From positions 1 through 64,000 of the forward strand of contig NZ_AHWA01000002.1 of NCBI RefSeq assembly GCF_000247645.1: a stretch of 64,000 nucleotides of DNA, written 5' to 3'. Below, piece after piece: positions 29,313 through 37,821 of this stretch; position 1 is the first letter of the stretch, and each line of letters begins with the position of its first letter. The notes beneath the pieces are model-generated. The model saw only the letters and a program-made list of their open reading frames with translations. It did no database searches and had not been told where the DNA came from. The stretch comes from Salinibacterium sp. PAMC 21357 (GTDB lineage: Bacteria; Actinomycetota; Actinomycetes; Actinomycetales; Microbacteriaceae). The position numbers and the translations under genes were made by a program.

Positions 29313-29493
29313 TGGCTTTCGGTTGTTGAGAGCTCACGATGAAAGCGTTCGGGGTTGATCCAAGAAGCGGCGAGTTTCTGAGCGGCGATATGTGACGGAG
29401 CACCTTCAGCGAAAATTTTGCGACATTCGGTAAAAACCCGGATGTCGCGCTTTGCGATGCCTGAGACGGTTGCTTTTGCGGGAGGCAACGACG

Positions 29494-29516
29494 CCTCCTC
29501 GCATTTGTCGAGGAGG
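29494..29516 (+). promoter_or_regulatory. hairpin hiding the ribosome site of the deacetylase gene
   Basis: CCTCCTCG / CGAGGAGG, a perfect 8-bp stem with a 7-nt loop. The 3' arm contains the AGGAGG ribosome site (29511-29516) for the ATG at 29526. Structure is seen directly; a role in translational control is inference. Confidence 0.55.
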
Positions 29517-29525
29517 ATTCACCGT

Positions 29526-30668
29526 ATGTCTGACGATGAGAAGCGAACTGGTTACCTGTGGAACACTCTTTACGGTTGGGTTGATACTGGCTCGGGTGGC
29601 CTGATGCCATCGAGCGTGGCGCACGGCTTACAGCCGATTTCCCATCATGTCGCGCACCCCGACACGAAGCGACGGTTGCACGAACTGGTGATGAGTTCGA
29701 GGCTCATCGACCACCTCGTTCAGATTGACGCGGTACCTGCAACTCGCGCGGACGTGGCACGGGTGCACGACACTGCGTACATTGACCGCATCGATGCAGA
29801 AGGTGCCCTCCCCAAGGGAGGCGACGCTGGTGACGGGGTGTCACCGTTTGGACAAGGCGGCGAACAGCTTGCGTACCTCGCAGCGGGTGGTGCTATTGAA
29901 GCAACAAAAGCCGTGCTGGACGGCACGGTCGATCGCGCGTATGCGTTGATTAACCCTCCCGGGCATCACGCCGAGCGTGCGGTGGGTCGGGGATTCTGCA
30001 TTTTCAATAACACCGCTGTGGCTGCGGCTTACGCGCTTGACGTCGCTGGCCTCGACAGGGTTGCGATCGTTGATTGGGATGTTCATCATGGCAATGGTGC
30101 CCAGGATATCTTCGCCGAGTCTTCACAGGTGCTGAATATCTCGCTGCATCAGAACCGTTGCTTCCCCGCAGATTCCGGTTTTATCGAGGAGAACGGGTTC
30201 GGCGAGGGCGCTGGCCACAGCCTCAACATTCCGTTGCCTCCTGGCGGAGGAAACGCCGTATACGAGTACGCATTAGAGAGTGTCGTCATCCCGGCGTTGG
30301 AGGTATTTCGACCGCAGTTGATCTTGGTTCCGTGCGGCTTCGACGCAGGGATCATGGACCCTCTCTCGCGGATGATGGTGCGGGCGGACGGGTTCAGGAG
30401 AATGACGAGGCTCATTGTCGACGCGGCCGAACGTATTTGTGGTGGCAAGGTGGTATTCCTGCAGGAGGGTGGATATAGCCCTTACTACGTGCCGTTCTGC
30501 GGCCTCGCGACTATCGAAGAACTCGCCGGTGTTTCTAGTGGGCTTTCAGATGCGTATTCGCCGATCGTTGGAGCGATGGGCGGGGATGAACTCCTCGACC
30601 ACGAGCGCGAAGCGGTCGACGCTGCGAAGGTGTTGGTGCGGAGAGTTAGTTCTCCTGCAACGAACTGA
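29526..30668 (+). CDS. class II HDAC-like deacetylase
   Basis: 380-residue zinc deacetylase of the arginase-deacetylase fold (acetoin utilization/acetylpolyamine/HDAC II family). Motifs: INPPGHHAERAVGRGFCIFNN (split as PPGHHAE and GFCIFNN), VAIVDWDVHHGNGAQDIF with the His/Asp zinc ligands, ISLHQ, GEGAGHSLNIPLPPG, and LVPCGFDAG with the second Asp ligand. Substrate could be an acetylated polyamine, small molecule or lysine. The ATG at 29526 has a perfect AGGAGG 9 nt upstream, but inside a hairpin. Its 3' end overlaps the convergent LuxR gene by 23 nt. Confidence 0.9.
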   Translation: MSDDEKRTGYLWNTLYGWVDTGSGGLMPSSVAHGLQPISHHVAHPDTKRRLHELVMSSRLIDHLVQIDAVPATRADVARVHDTAYIDRIDAEGALPKGGDAGDGVSPFGQGGEQLAYLAAGGAIEATKAVLDGTVDRAYALINPPGHHAERAVGRGFCIFNNTAVAAAYALDVAGLDRVAIVDWDVHHGNGAQDIFAESSQVLNISLHQNRCFPADSGFIEENGFGEGAGHSLNIPLPPGGGNAVYEYALESVVIPALEVFRPQLILVPCGFDAGIMDPLSRMMVRADGFRRMTRLIVDAAERICGGKVVFLQEGGYSPYYVPFCGLATIEELAGVSSGLSDAYSPIVGAMGGDELLDHEREAVDAAKVLVRRVSSPATN

Positions 30669-31749
30669 CATCTAAGGACCCCGTTGGGCTTAAGCGCGTT
30701 TGACGGTTACTACCCAGGATGAGATCAATCGGACACGCAAAAGGGTCTGGGAGATACGAGGCCGTGGTGATTGCGCGCACCACGGCCTCCAATCTGTTTT
30801 GCGCATCGAGCTTCCGGCGCGCATTCACGACGTGAGACTCGACCGTTCTTCGGCTCAAGTGCAGTTGGTTGCTGACCGCTGCGTTGTCGCTGCCGGTGCA
30901 CAGCAAGCTCAGAACCCGCAGCTCTTGAGCAGATAGGTGGAAATAGTCACTCGATAACACATTTTCGATTCCGCCCCGGACTTCGCCGCCGTCGGAAATC
31001 TTTTCGAGGTGAACGCGAATAAATCCATTCTTGTGCGGCCAGAGGTGGCTAGCGCGAGAAACACTGCTCGCTCGAAACTGCTCAAGGTGCAATCGGAACG
31101 AGTTGGTAGTCACAAGCTGCGGTACCGGCGCAGTGCCCAGAGCAACGGGCCGCTGCCGAAGCATGAAACTGAACCATGACGTTGAGGCGTCAGAAGCTGT
31201 GGCATTGAATGTATGGATATACGCGCCATTCTCGATCTCGTGATCAAGAACCAAGGATGCGAGAAGGCCGCGCACAGCTGCCGCGGTACGTCTGTTATCT
31301 TGCGTAAACCCGGTCGGCAGCATCGCAGAAAAATGGGCAATCCCGACATACTCTTTATCGAGAAATAGTTCCAAACTCATTCCATCTTTGTACCCATTCG
31401 GCCCTAAATAATCTTCGTATATCGGTGACGCGATGAAATCGTTGCGAAATCCCGACCGCACTGAACTAATGGCAGGCGGTAATCCGTCATCAGGGCTCAG
31501 CAATCGAGTGAAACCGACCGGATAGCTTTTCCCGAACAAATGCTTCAACGCCCAGGCAGCATCCTCTGGGTAACCTACGCGCAGAACTTCTCCGATGTCA
31601 CCACGCTGTGGGTCGTGACGTAGCAATTGCACCGCGTCGAAGGGCAGGATCGTACGCAATTCCTCTATAGCGGCAAAGGGCGGCTGACTTTTAGGACAAG
31701 CACGCTCGGAGGCTCGCTGAGCTTCCCGGATAACGTTGGCGGGAGTCAT
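30646..31749 (-). CDS. LuxR-family transcriptional regulator
   Basis: 367 residues. The N-terminal ~250 residues resemble a GAF/PAS-like sensor domain (LPFDAVQLLRHDPQRG, VGIAHFSAMLPTGFTQDNR). The C-terminal HTH is LSAQELRVLSLLCTGSDNAAVSNQLHLSRRTVESHVVNARRKLDA, with the GerE signature LSRRTVESHV. About 45 further residues follow the HTH, which is unusual for this family. Convergent with and overlapping the deacetylase gene, which it may control. Ligand unknown. Confidence 0.85.
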   Translation of the reverse strand: MTPANVIREAQRASERACPKSQPPFAAIEELRTILPFDAVQLLRHDPQRGDIGEVLRVGYPEDAAWALKHLFGKSYPVGFTRLLSPDDGLPPAISSVRSGFRNDFIASPIYEDYLGPNGYKDGMSLELFLDKEYVGIAHFSAMLPTGFTQDNRRTAAAVRGLLASLVLDHEIENGAYIHTFNATASDASTSWFSFMLRQRPVALGTAPVPQLVTTNSFRLHLEQFRASSVSRASHLWPHKNGFIRVHLEKISDGGEVRGGIENVLSSDYFHLSAQELRVLSLLCTGSDNAAVSNQLHLSRRTVESHVVNARRKLDAQNRLEAVVRAITTASYLPDPFACPIDLILGSNRQTRLSPTGSLDVSSLQEN

Positions 31750-32552
31750 GGCGCGGATGCGTTCTCATCTGATATTGGCAGAAACGATGTCCTGCTGATG
31801 TCCATGGGATAACCGTAAAGTCTGGTCTGCGGGCCGTCAAGCTTTCCGATCAATGCCCGTGTTCTAACAAAACCAATCACCGAGGCGATTCTCGCATCCT
31901 ATGTCGGCCGACCACGTTGCGGGCTTGGTTCGACGTCCAATAGATTACGACTCTGGTGTGCTCAAAGAACGCAGCTTGGTGCCTGCCCGATCGAGCCGAT
32001 TGGTAGGCTGCAAAGGCTCAGCACGTGCAGAAAGGAGTCGCTTTCCTGCGCGCGTCTAGGCACCCGCTGCGCCTGCTCCGCAGCCTTTACTGGCCAGCGC
32101 AAGGTAGTGCACAGTTGCGGTTCTCTTTGTTAGTGTTCGATCCTGACGCGCGAGGTTGCGGCACAGTAAGGACAAATCTCTTGAGGCTCAACCGGGGGCT
32201 ACTGCGTACCTTGCTTGAAACTGTGGAATCAGGACGGCGACCCCGGTGAACGCCGAATGTCCGCGCTCGACTTTCCGTTGGCGTGATGCTGTCACGTCGT
32301 CGTAGCGCTGTCCGCTCTGGATCAACGGCGCGCGAGTGATGGTATTTTTGCCCGGCTCGGAGAGTCGGTAAAAGGAAGATATGAGATCGCTTGAGATCTT
32401 TAGGATTCAGAATCGAGCGACGAGAGCGCTCACGCAGCGACGGACAACTTGAGCGAGTTGCTCCAAGTCGCCCGTCGCGCGGTTTCCTTTGTTCGGTATT
32501 GGCCTTCGCGCGTGGCTAAGCGGGCTTCACGCTCGCGGGTGGGGCGGCTCTT
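31750..32552. other. 803-bp stretch without a recognisable gene
   Basis: Lies between the LuxR start and the end of lipoprotein A. It should contain the LuxR promoter. A 37-codon minus-strand frame directly after the lipoprotein A stop (TREREARLATREGQY..., ending near 32430) looks protein-like but has no start or known family. Short + frames (e.g. 32025-32249) show no coding character. No repeats or tRNAs seen. Confidence 0.5.
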
Positions 32553-33905
32553 CTAATGAGTCTTAACTATTACTTCGGTGATGGAGTTCATGCCGTAGCA
32601 CGGGAAAGGCATGATTCCGAGGCTTCCCGACTCGGGGCGGGAGTCAAACGTGTGAGTCGATCCGTTATTGGTCGTGAAGATATGTCTGAACTCTTTTGTT
32701 GACTCAACCATCAACACGCAGGTTCCGAGGTTAGCCCAGCCGATTCTGATGTCAGTCGGCACTTGCGATTCAGGCAAGTCGAAATGAGTAGCTAGGTTGC
32801 TCATCGTCGTGGAGGAAATCGACGCAGTGTTCGTCGACAGCCACTCTGACTCGTGAAGTGGTTCACCCGTGAACTTCCAACCGTAGATGGTGGCGGGATT
32901 TTGCACCCCCGAGTGATACATGACCTGGAGTTGGTTGAGGGGCCCGGCTGATCCTTCTTCTTCGGTGATCTGGTCGGGGGAGTCTTGGGGCGCCTCGGCG
33001 GCGGCGGGCGCTTCGGCTAGCGGTTCGCTCGGCTCGGCCGGGATTGCTGTGGGTTCAGTGATTTCCTTGGTCGGGGCCCCGGTGATTGTTGCGGCGTGTA
33101 CGACGTCGCTTGCTGAAAGGTCGATCGTGATCTCGATGTCTCCCTCTGGCTTCAGCAGCGGGACGATCTCCTGAACGGTGCCGTCTGCGCCCAGTATCTC
33201 GAGGTCCATTCCGATGATCTGATCGGTCTCAAGGTCTGTTTCGGCGACGCCGGTGGAGTCGGTCACTATTTTGCGGGCGTCCGGGATCGTGGCGGCGTCA
33301 GCTTCATAGCTGGATGCCGTTGCTGGGGCAACCACAACGGTGACGTCTTCGGCTGGGTCCCCATCCTCAAGCAGCGTCAGCGTGAGGCGTCCGCCCATGC
33401 GGTCGGGATCAAGCTGTGTCGCTGGGGTTTCGCCGGGCATGGGGAGGTTGGAGCGTGACGGGCCTAAGACGACGATCTCGCCGATCATGAAGTTGCTTCC
33501 ATGATCGGCACCCGTGTCGTTGCCGCTGGTGGCGACCGACGCAGCGGTTGCGGTGGTCTCGGAAAGCGACGACTGACCGCTAGCGGAGTTGCTTCCCGGT
33601 TGCTGGATCATGTCGGTGTCGGTGACGACGACGTCGTAGACACCGTCAGGAACACTGGCGAAATATTCGCCAGACGCGTCAGTGGTGACCTCAATGCCAT
33701 CCTCGGAATCCGCTCGCGACACGAGAGTGACCAACGCTCCCTCTACCGGTGTGCCATCGCTGGTTTCCACGATGCCGCTGAGCGAACTCTCGGGAGCCAG
33801 ATCTGCTGTCGCGGCAGCACTTGTGCACCCCGCGAGCAACGCGATGACGGTGAATGCCCCAACGCTGGCGATGCCGGCATGGCGTGGGTTGCCAGTTACT
33901 CTCAT
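32553..33905 (-). CDS. lipoprotein A with carboxypeptidase-regulatory-like domain
   Basis: 450 residues. Lipoprotein signal VIALLAGCTSAAA, then a CarboxypepD_reg-like beta domain (LSGIVETSDGTPVEGALVTLVS ... SGEYFASVPDGVYDVVV) at residues ~40-110. A second beta domain (GRLTLTLLEDGDPAEDVTVVV) follows at ~180-290, then a Pro/Ala/Glu-rich linker, and a ~125-residue C-terminal domain with two cysteines (LGTCVLMV and PFPCYGM). Start ATG 33905 follows GGGGGAAAA. A paralogue lies directly upstream. Surface location is certain from the signal; function unknown. Confidence 0.8.
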   Translation of the reverse strand: MRVTGNPRHAGIASVGAFTVIALLAGCTSAAATADLAPESSLSGIVETSDGTPVEGALVTLVSRADSEDGIEVTTDASGEYFASVPDGVYDVVVTDTDMIQQPGSNSASGQSSLSETTATAASVATSGNDTGADHGSNFMIGEIVVLGPSRSNLPMPGETPATQLDPDRMGGRLTLTLLEDGDPAEDVTVVVAPATASSYEADAATIPDARKIVTDSTGVAETDLETDQIIGMDLEILGADGTVQEIVPLLKPEGDIEITIDLSASDVVHAATITGAPTKEITEPTAIPAEPSEPLAEAPAAAEAPQDSPDQITEEEGSAGPLNQLQVMYHSGVQNPATIYGWKFTGEPLHESEWLSTNTASISSTTMSNLATHFDLPESQVPTDIRIGWANLGTCVLMVESTKEFRHIFTTNNGSTHTFDSRPESGSLGIMPFPCYGMNSITEVIVKTH

Positions 33906-34065
33906 TTTTCCCCCAAGGAAAAGCAAACGGTGTATCGGTTGCAGAGCTAATAAATGCGAACAGCTGTGTCGTGGTTTTGTTCCCGGGGTGAGCGGGCACA
34001 TTCGACAACCACGAACGGTTCATACGAACTACAGCGCTATCGAGCTTGCGGCGATAGCGGTACTT

Positions 34066-35412
34066 TTAGCGAAGAAGCACATGAAACTCAGTAACGGAAG
34101 TGCCCTCGGCGCACCGAAAATCTAGGCTTTTCGACCACGAAGGCAGATGCGTTGGGGCGAACATGTGCGTCGACCCCATCGACGTGGTGAAGCGATAATT
34201 GAAATTATTGCTAGAGACCACCAGAAGGTTGCAGTCCGAGCTGTACCGCAATGACACCGATATGTTAGTTGGCACCTTCCACGCCGGCATCTTGTAAGTG
34301 GTAGGCAGGTTGCTCATATTTCCGAGAGTAGGCGTCGCACTGTTTGAGCGCATCCATTCTTCAACGTGAAGTGGTTGACCGGTGAAATTCCACCCGGTTA
34401 TTTGATCGGGATCAAGGGTCTCAGAGACGTAGACATCGCTCCAGGCCCTAAGCCGGTTGAGGGCTGTGCCTGGTTCGTCTTCTGAGGTGATCTGGTCGGG
34501 GGAGTGTTGGGGTGCCTCGGCGGTGGTGGGTGCTTTTGCTAGCGGTTCGCTCGCCTCGGTGGGGATCGCCGTGGGTTCGGTGATTTCTTCGGTGGGGGCC
34601 CCGGTGATTGTTGCGGCGTGTACGACGTCGCTTGCAGAGAGATCGATCGTGATCTGGATGTCTCCCTCTGGCTTGAGCAGCGGGACGATTTCTTGAACGG
34701 TGCCGTCTGCGCCCAGAATCTCAAGGTCCATTCCGATGATCTGGTCGGTCTCAAGGTCTGTTTCGGCAATGCCGGCGGCATCGGTCACTATTTTGCGGGC
34801 GTCCGGGAGGGTAGCGGCGTCAGCTTCGTAGCTGGATGCTGTTGCTGGGGCAACAACAACGGTGACGTCTTCGGCTGGGTCCCCATTCTCAAGCAGTGTC
34901 AGCGTGAGGCGTCCGCCCATCTGATCGGGGTCGGTGCGTTGTGACGGGATCGACCTCGAGAGGGGAAGATGATTACGTGACGGGCCGGAGACCACGATCT
35001 CGCCGATCATGATGTTGTTTCCGTGATCGTTGCCGTTGTTGGCGACTGCGCCTGCGGTGGTTCCGGCCAAGGTCGATGACTGACCGCTAGCGGAGTTGCT
35101 TCCCGAGTCCTGGATCATGTCGGTGTCGGTGACGACGACGTCGTAAACACCATCGGGAACACTGGCGAAATATTCGCCGGAGGCATCAGTGGTGACCTCA
35201 GTGCCATCCTCGGAATCCGTTCGTGAAACGAGAGTGACCAATGCTCCTTCTACCGGGGTGCCATCACTGCTTTGCACGACGCCGCTGAGCGAGCTATCCG
35301 GGGCGAGAGTCGCCGTGGCGGCAGTGCTCGTGCACCCCGCAAGCAGCGCCATGACGGTGAATGCCCCAACGCCGGCGATGCCGGCATGGCGTGGGTTGCT
35401 AGATTCTTTCAT
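34066..35412 (-). CDS. lipoprotein B, tandem paralogue of lipoprotein A
   Basis: 448 residues with the same architecture as lipoprotein A: lipobox LLAGCTSTAA, CarboxypepD_reg-like domain, second beta domain, acidic Ala/Pro linker, C-terminal ~125-residue domain with cysteines (SSDCNLLVV, DFRCAEG). The first ~330 residues are nearly identical to A, but the last ~125 are only distantly similar. The 80-nt leaders of A and B match except for a one-base indel, which breaks the longer upstream frames and supports the ATG starts chosen here. Confidence 0.8.
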   Translation of the reverse strand: MKESSNPRHAGIAGVGAFTVMALLAGCTSTAATATLAPDSSLSGVVQSSDGTPVEGALVTLVSRTDSEDGTEVTTDASGEYFASVPDGVYDVVVTDTDMIQDSGSNSASGQSSTLAGTTAGAVANNGNDHGNNIMIGEIVVSGPSRNHLPLSRSIPSQRTDPDQMGGRLTLTLLENGDPAEDVTVVVAPATASSYEADAATLPDARKIVTDAAGIAETDLETDQIIGMDLEILGADGTVQEIVPLLKPEGDIQITIDLSASDVVHAATITGAPTEEITEPTAIPTEASEPLAKAPTTAEAPQHSPDQITSEDEPGTALNRLRAWSDVYVSETLDPDQITGWNFTGQPLHVEEWMRSNSATPTLGNMSNLPTTYKMPAWKVPTNISVSLRYSSDCNLLVVSSNNFNYRFTTSMGSTHMFAPTHLPSWSKSLDFRCAEGTSVTEFHVLLR

Positions 35413-35522
35413 TTTTCCCCCAAGGAAAAGCAACGGTGTATCGGTTGCAAAGCTAATAAATGCGAACAGCTGTGTTGTGGATTTGTACAGGGCGATCGGG
35501 AGCATCCGGGTGGAGACTTCTC

Positions 35523-37601
35523 CTAATGATTTTTCGCGCGACGCCGTGACATTACGAGCAAAACAAGGGCGGTAAGGATGAGCAGGGTTGCGAGCGCGGC
35601 GGTTGCCCAGGGGAATCCGGAGCCGGTGGTCGCCAGTGTTCCGGATGCTGCTGCTGTCGTTGCCGAACCGGAGACGGTGAGGTCAGCCCACACTGATGTG
35701 CCGTTCTCGAGACGCAGCTCTACGCGGTGCGCCCCCGCCGAAACGATCCCGGGTAATGTGATCGTTTCGGCGAGAGTGCCGTCGTTGCCGACAGCTCCTG
35801 ACCACACCATGACGGGGGTTGAGTGAACCCACAATTGCGCACCCATTCCCGCCGGTGCTCCAGCCAGAGAGACCGTCAGAATGCCGCCCTCAGAGATAGA
35901 CGACGACGACAAAGTGATTGTTGCCTTCCCCGGTGTCGGTGTCGGTGTGGGCGTCGGTGTAGGTGCGGCTTTCGGCGTTGCTGTCTCAACGGTGGAGGGG
36001 GCTCCCGTGCCGATCGCGTTCATGGCCGAGACCCGGAAGTCGTATTCCACCCCGTTCGTCAGGCCGCGAACCGTGTAGGGAGTAGTCGGCACTGATGGTG
36101 CAACCATGATCCACATGCTGGTGTCTTTTTCGCGATACTGCACCGAGTATCCGGTGACGGCTGATCCGCCAGTATCAGTGGGGCCAACCCAGGCGAGCTC
36201 GACTTGTTCGTCGCCGGCTACCAGCGCGAGACCTGTCGGTGCGGCAGACACTTCGCCCCACTCAATCACCACCCGTGTGTCATCCCGCGGTTGCTTCGCG
36301 CTCACAACCTCGGTGAAGTTCCAGACGTGCGGGGTCGATTCATCGCTCGTTATGGTGCTGGCATTCGCCGGGTTACCCGCCTGTGGGGCGTAAGTCAAGG
36401 GAAGCGAGGGCACCGGGTTCGGGGCGAAGCCTTGGAAAACAAGTGTGCCTCCAGGCCTTGCGAGCCCCGACACGACGCCACCCGAACCGATCGCTGCCCC
36501 GCCAGAGCGGAAGGTGGAACCATCAGCCAGGGCGGTTGCCGTGATTCGGCCACCAGAGATTGTCACCGTGGAGCCAGCTCCGTTAGCACCGCCGCCGATT
36601 CCTGCTGCTAGTCGGCCACCGGTTGCGTCGAGTTCGCCACCGGAGATATGAAGGGAACCGCCACCGGCGTCCCCACCGCCGCCAATTCCTGCGCCAGCCG
36701 AACCACCCGTTGCAGACGTTTCGCCGCCGGAGATTTCCACGTGTGCGCCAGAGCCGAAGCAGCCTCCGCCGATACCGGCTGCATCCGCCCCGCCTTTCGC
36801 TGTGACCACGCCACCGGTGATCGTTACGAGACCGCCGTTGCCGCCCGCTCCGCCGAAGATGCAACCGCCACCTCCGATACCAGCGCCACCGTAGTTGTCG
36901 AACTTGGGTGATGAACTGCCTGTTGCGGTGACCACGCCACCGGTGATGGTCACTTTCCCTCCGGGGCGACCACCCTCGCTATCTCTGCCTACGCCGCCGC
37001 CGATTCCGGAGCCGCCTGAAACGCCAGTGGCCGTGACGGTTCCTCCAGAAATAGTGACGTCGCCGCCGTTGCCATGCCAGCCGCCGCCGATTCCGGAGGC
37101 GTACTCGCCGCCCGTTGCCGTAACCACACCGCTCATCACGGTCACAGCGCCGCTAGCGCCGAGAGCACCGCCACCAATACCCGCTCCAAAGTAGCCACCG
37201 GTTGCCGTCAACTGGCCGTCGGAGTTGGCACTCGTGTCCTGGACAACGAAGGAAGCGCCCGGTTGAACGTCGATTGCCGCGGTGTTCTTCAGGGGGCTGC
37301 TAATCGTGAGGGTAAAACCGTTGAGGTCGAGGGTTTTCACCGTGGAATCCGTGGGCATGACCAAGTGCTCGCCGGGGTCGGCGGTGATATTCTCACCGAG
37401 CCTGACGGTGCGAGTGCCCGGCAAATCGAAAAGTTCTTGAAGCACAGTGAACGCTGTGGTCGGGGCGGCGAACACCGGATCGGCGGCGACCGTGGGAAGC
37501 ACTATCGCACCCGAGGCGATGAGACTGATCGATACGAAGACCGCAGCCAACCGTCGGTCGCGATTCTTTCGGTAGCTCTTCGAGCTTGGAACGACATGCA
37601 T
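35523..37601 (-). CDS. large beta-helix surface adhesin with LAXTG sorting signal
   Basis: About 692 residues. Signal peptide (RLAAVFVSISLIASGAIVLP) then a long region of repeated units of the form ISGGxVTATG...AGIGGG, at least eight times between residues ~130 and ~400, as in right-handed beta-helix adhesins. Next are a fibronectin type III domain (~455-540), a (PT)n linker, an Ig-like domain and a sorting signal: LATTG, a hydrophobic helix and the basic tail SRRRAKNH. LAXTG is the motif of class E sortases in high-GC Gram-positives; no sortase is in the window. A TTG seven codons earlier is an alternative start. Confidence 0.82.
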   Translation of the reverse strand: MHVVPSSKSYRKNRDRRLAAVFVSISLIASGAIVLPTVAADPVFAAPTTAFTVLQELFDLPGTRTVRLGENITADPGEHLVMPTDSTVKTLDLNGFTLTISSPLKNTAAIDVQPGASFVVQDTSANSDGQLTATGGYFGAGIGGGALGASGAVTVMSGVVTATGGEYASGIGGGWHGNGGDVTISGGTVTATGVSGGSGIGGGVGRDSEGGRPGGKVTITGGVVTATGSSSPKFDNYGGAGIGGGGCIFGGAGGNGGLVTITGGVVTAKGGADAAGIGGGCFGSGAHVEISGGETSATGGSAGAGIGGGGDAGGGSLHISGGELDATGGRLAAGIGGGANGAGSTVTISGGRITATALADGSTFRSGGAAIGSGGVVSGLARPGGTLVFQGFAPNPVPSLPLTYAPQAGNPANASTITSDESTPHVWNFTEVVSAKQPRDDTRVVIEWGEVSAAPTGLALVAGDEQVELAWVGPTDTGGSAVTGYSVQYREKDTSMWIMVAPSVPTTPYTVRGLTNGVEYDFRVSAMNAIGTGAPSTVETATPKAAPTPTPTPTPTPGKATITLSSSSISEGGILTVSLAGAPAGMGAQLWVHSTPVMVWSGAVGNDGTLAETITLPGIVSAGAHRVELRLENGTSVWADLTVSGSATTAAASGTLATTGSGFPWATAALATLLILTALVLLVMSRRRAKNH

Positions 37602-37821
37602 CTGTATAACCCCACGGTTCAAAAATGGCGGATGTCACCTGGTGCAAGACATCTCGAAATTGACACTACGTACTGGCGGCGTGAAGCCGGGTACTGGGCA
37701 CTACGTGCTTCTTGGTTTACCCCTACCTGATTGCGTAAACCGAGCATCCTTAGCGGCGATCACGCTGTCATGATCATTCCTAGAGCGTCGCCCATGGGGG
37801 AGCGGACCTCGGAATGGTGAG

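Larger units (their letters stand above)
32553..35489 (-). repeat. tandem duplication of a ~1.5 kb lipoprotein unit
   Basis: Two consecutive units (about 32553-33984 and 34066-35489), each with the same leader (including the GGTGTATCGGTTGC segment and CTAATAAATGCGAACAGC), signal peptide and first two domains. Nucleotide identity is high for ~1.1 kb and drops sharply at the linker before the C-terminal domain. Confidence 0.85.
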
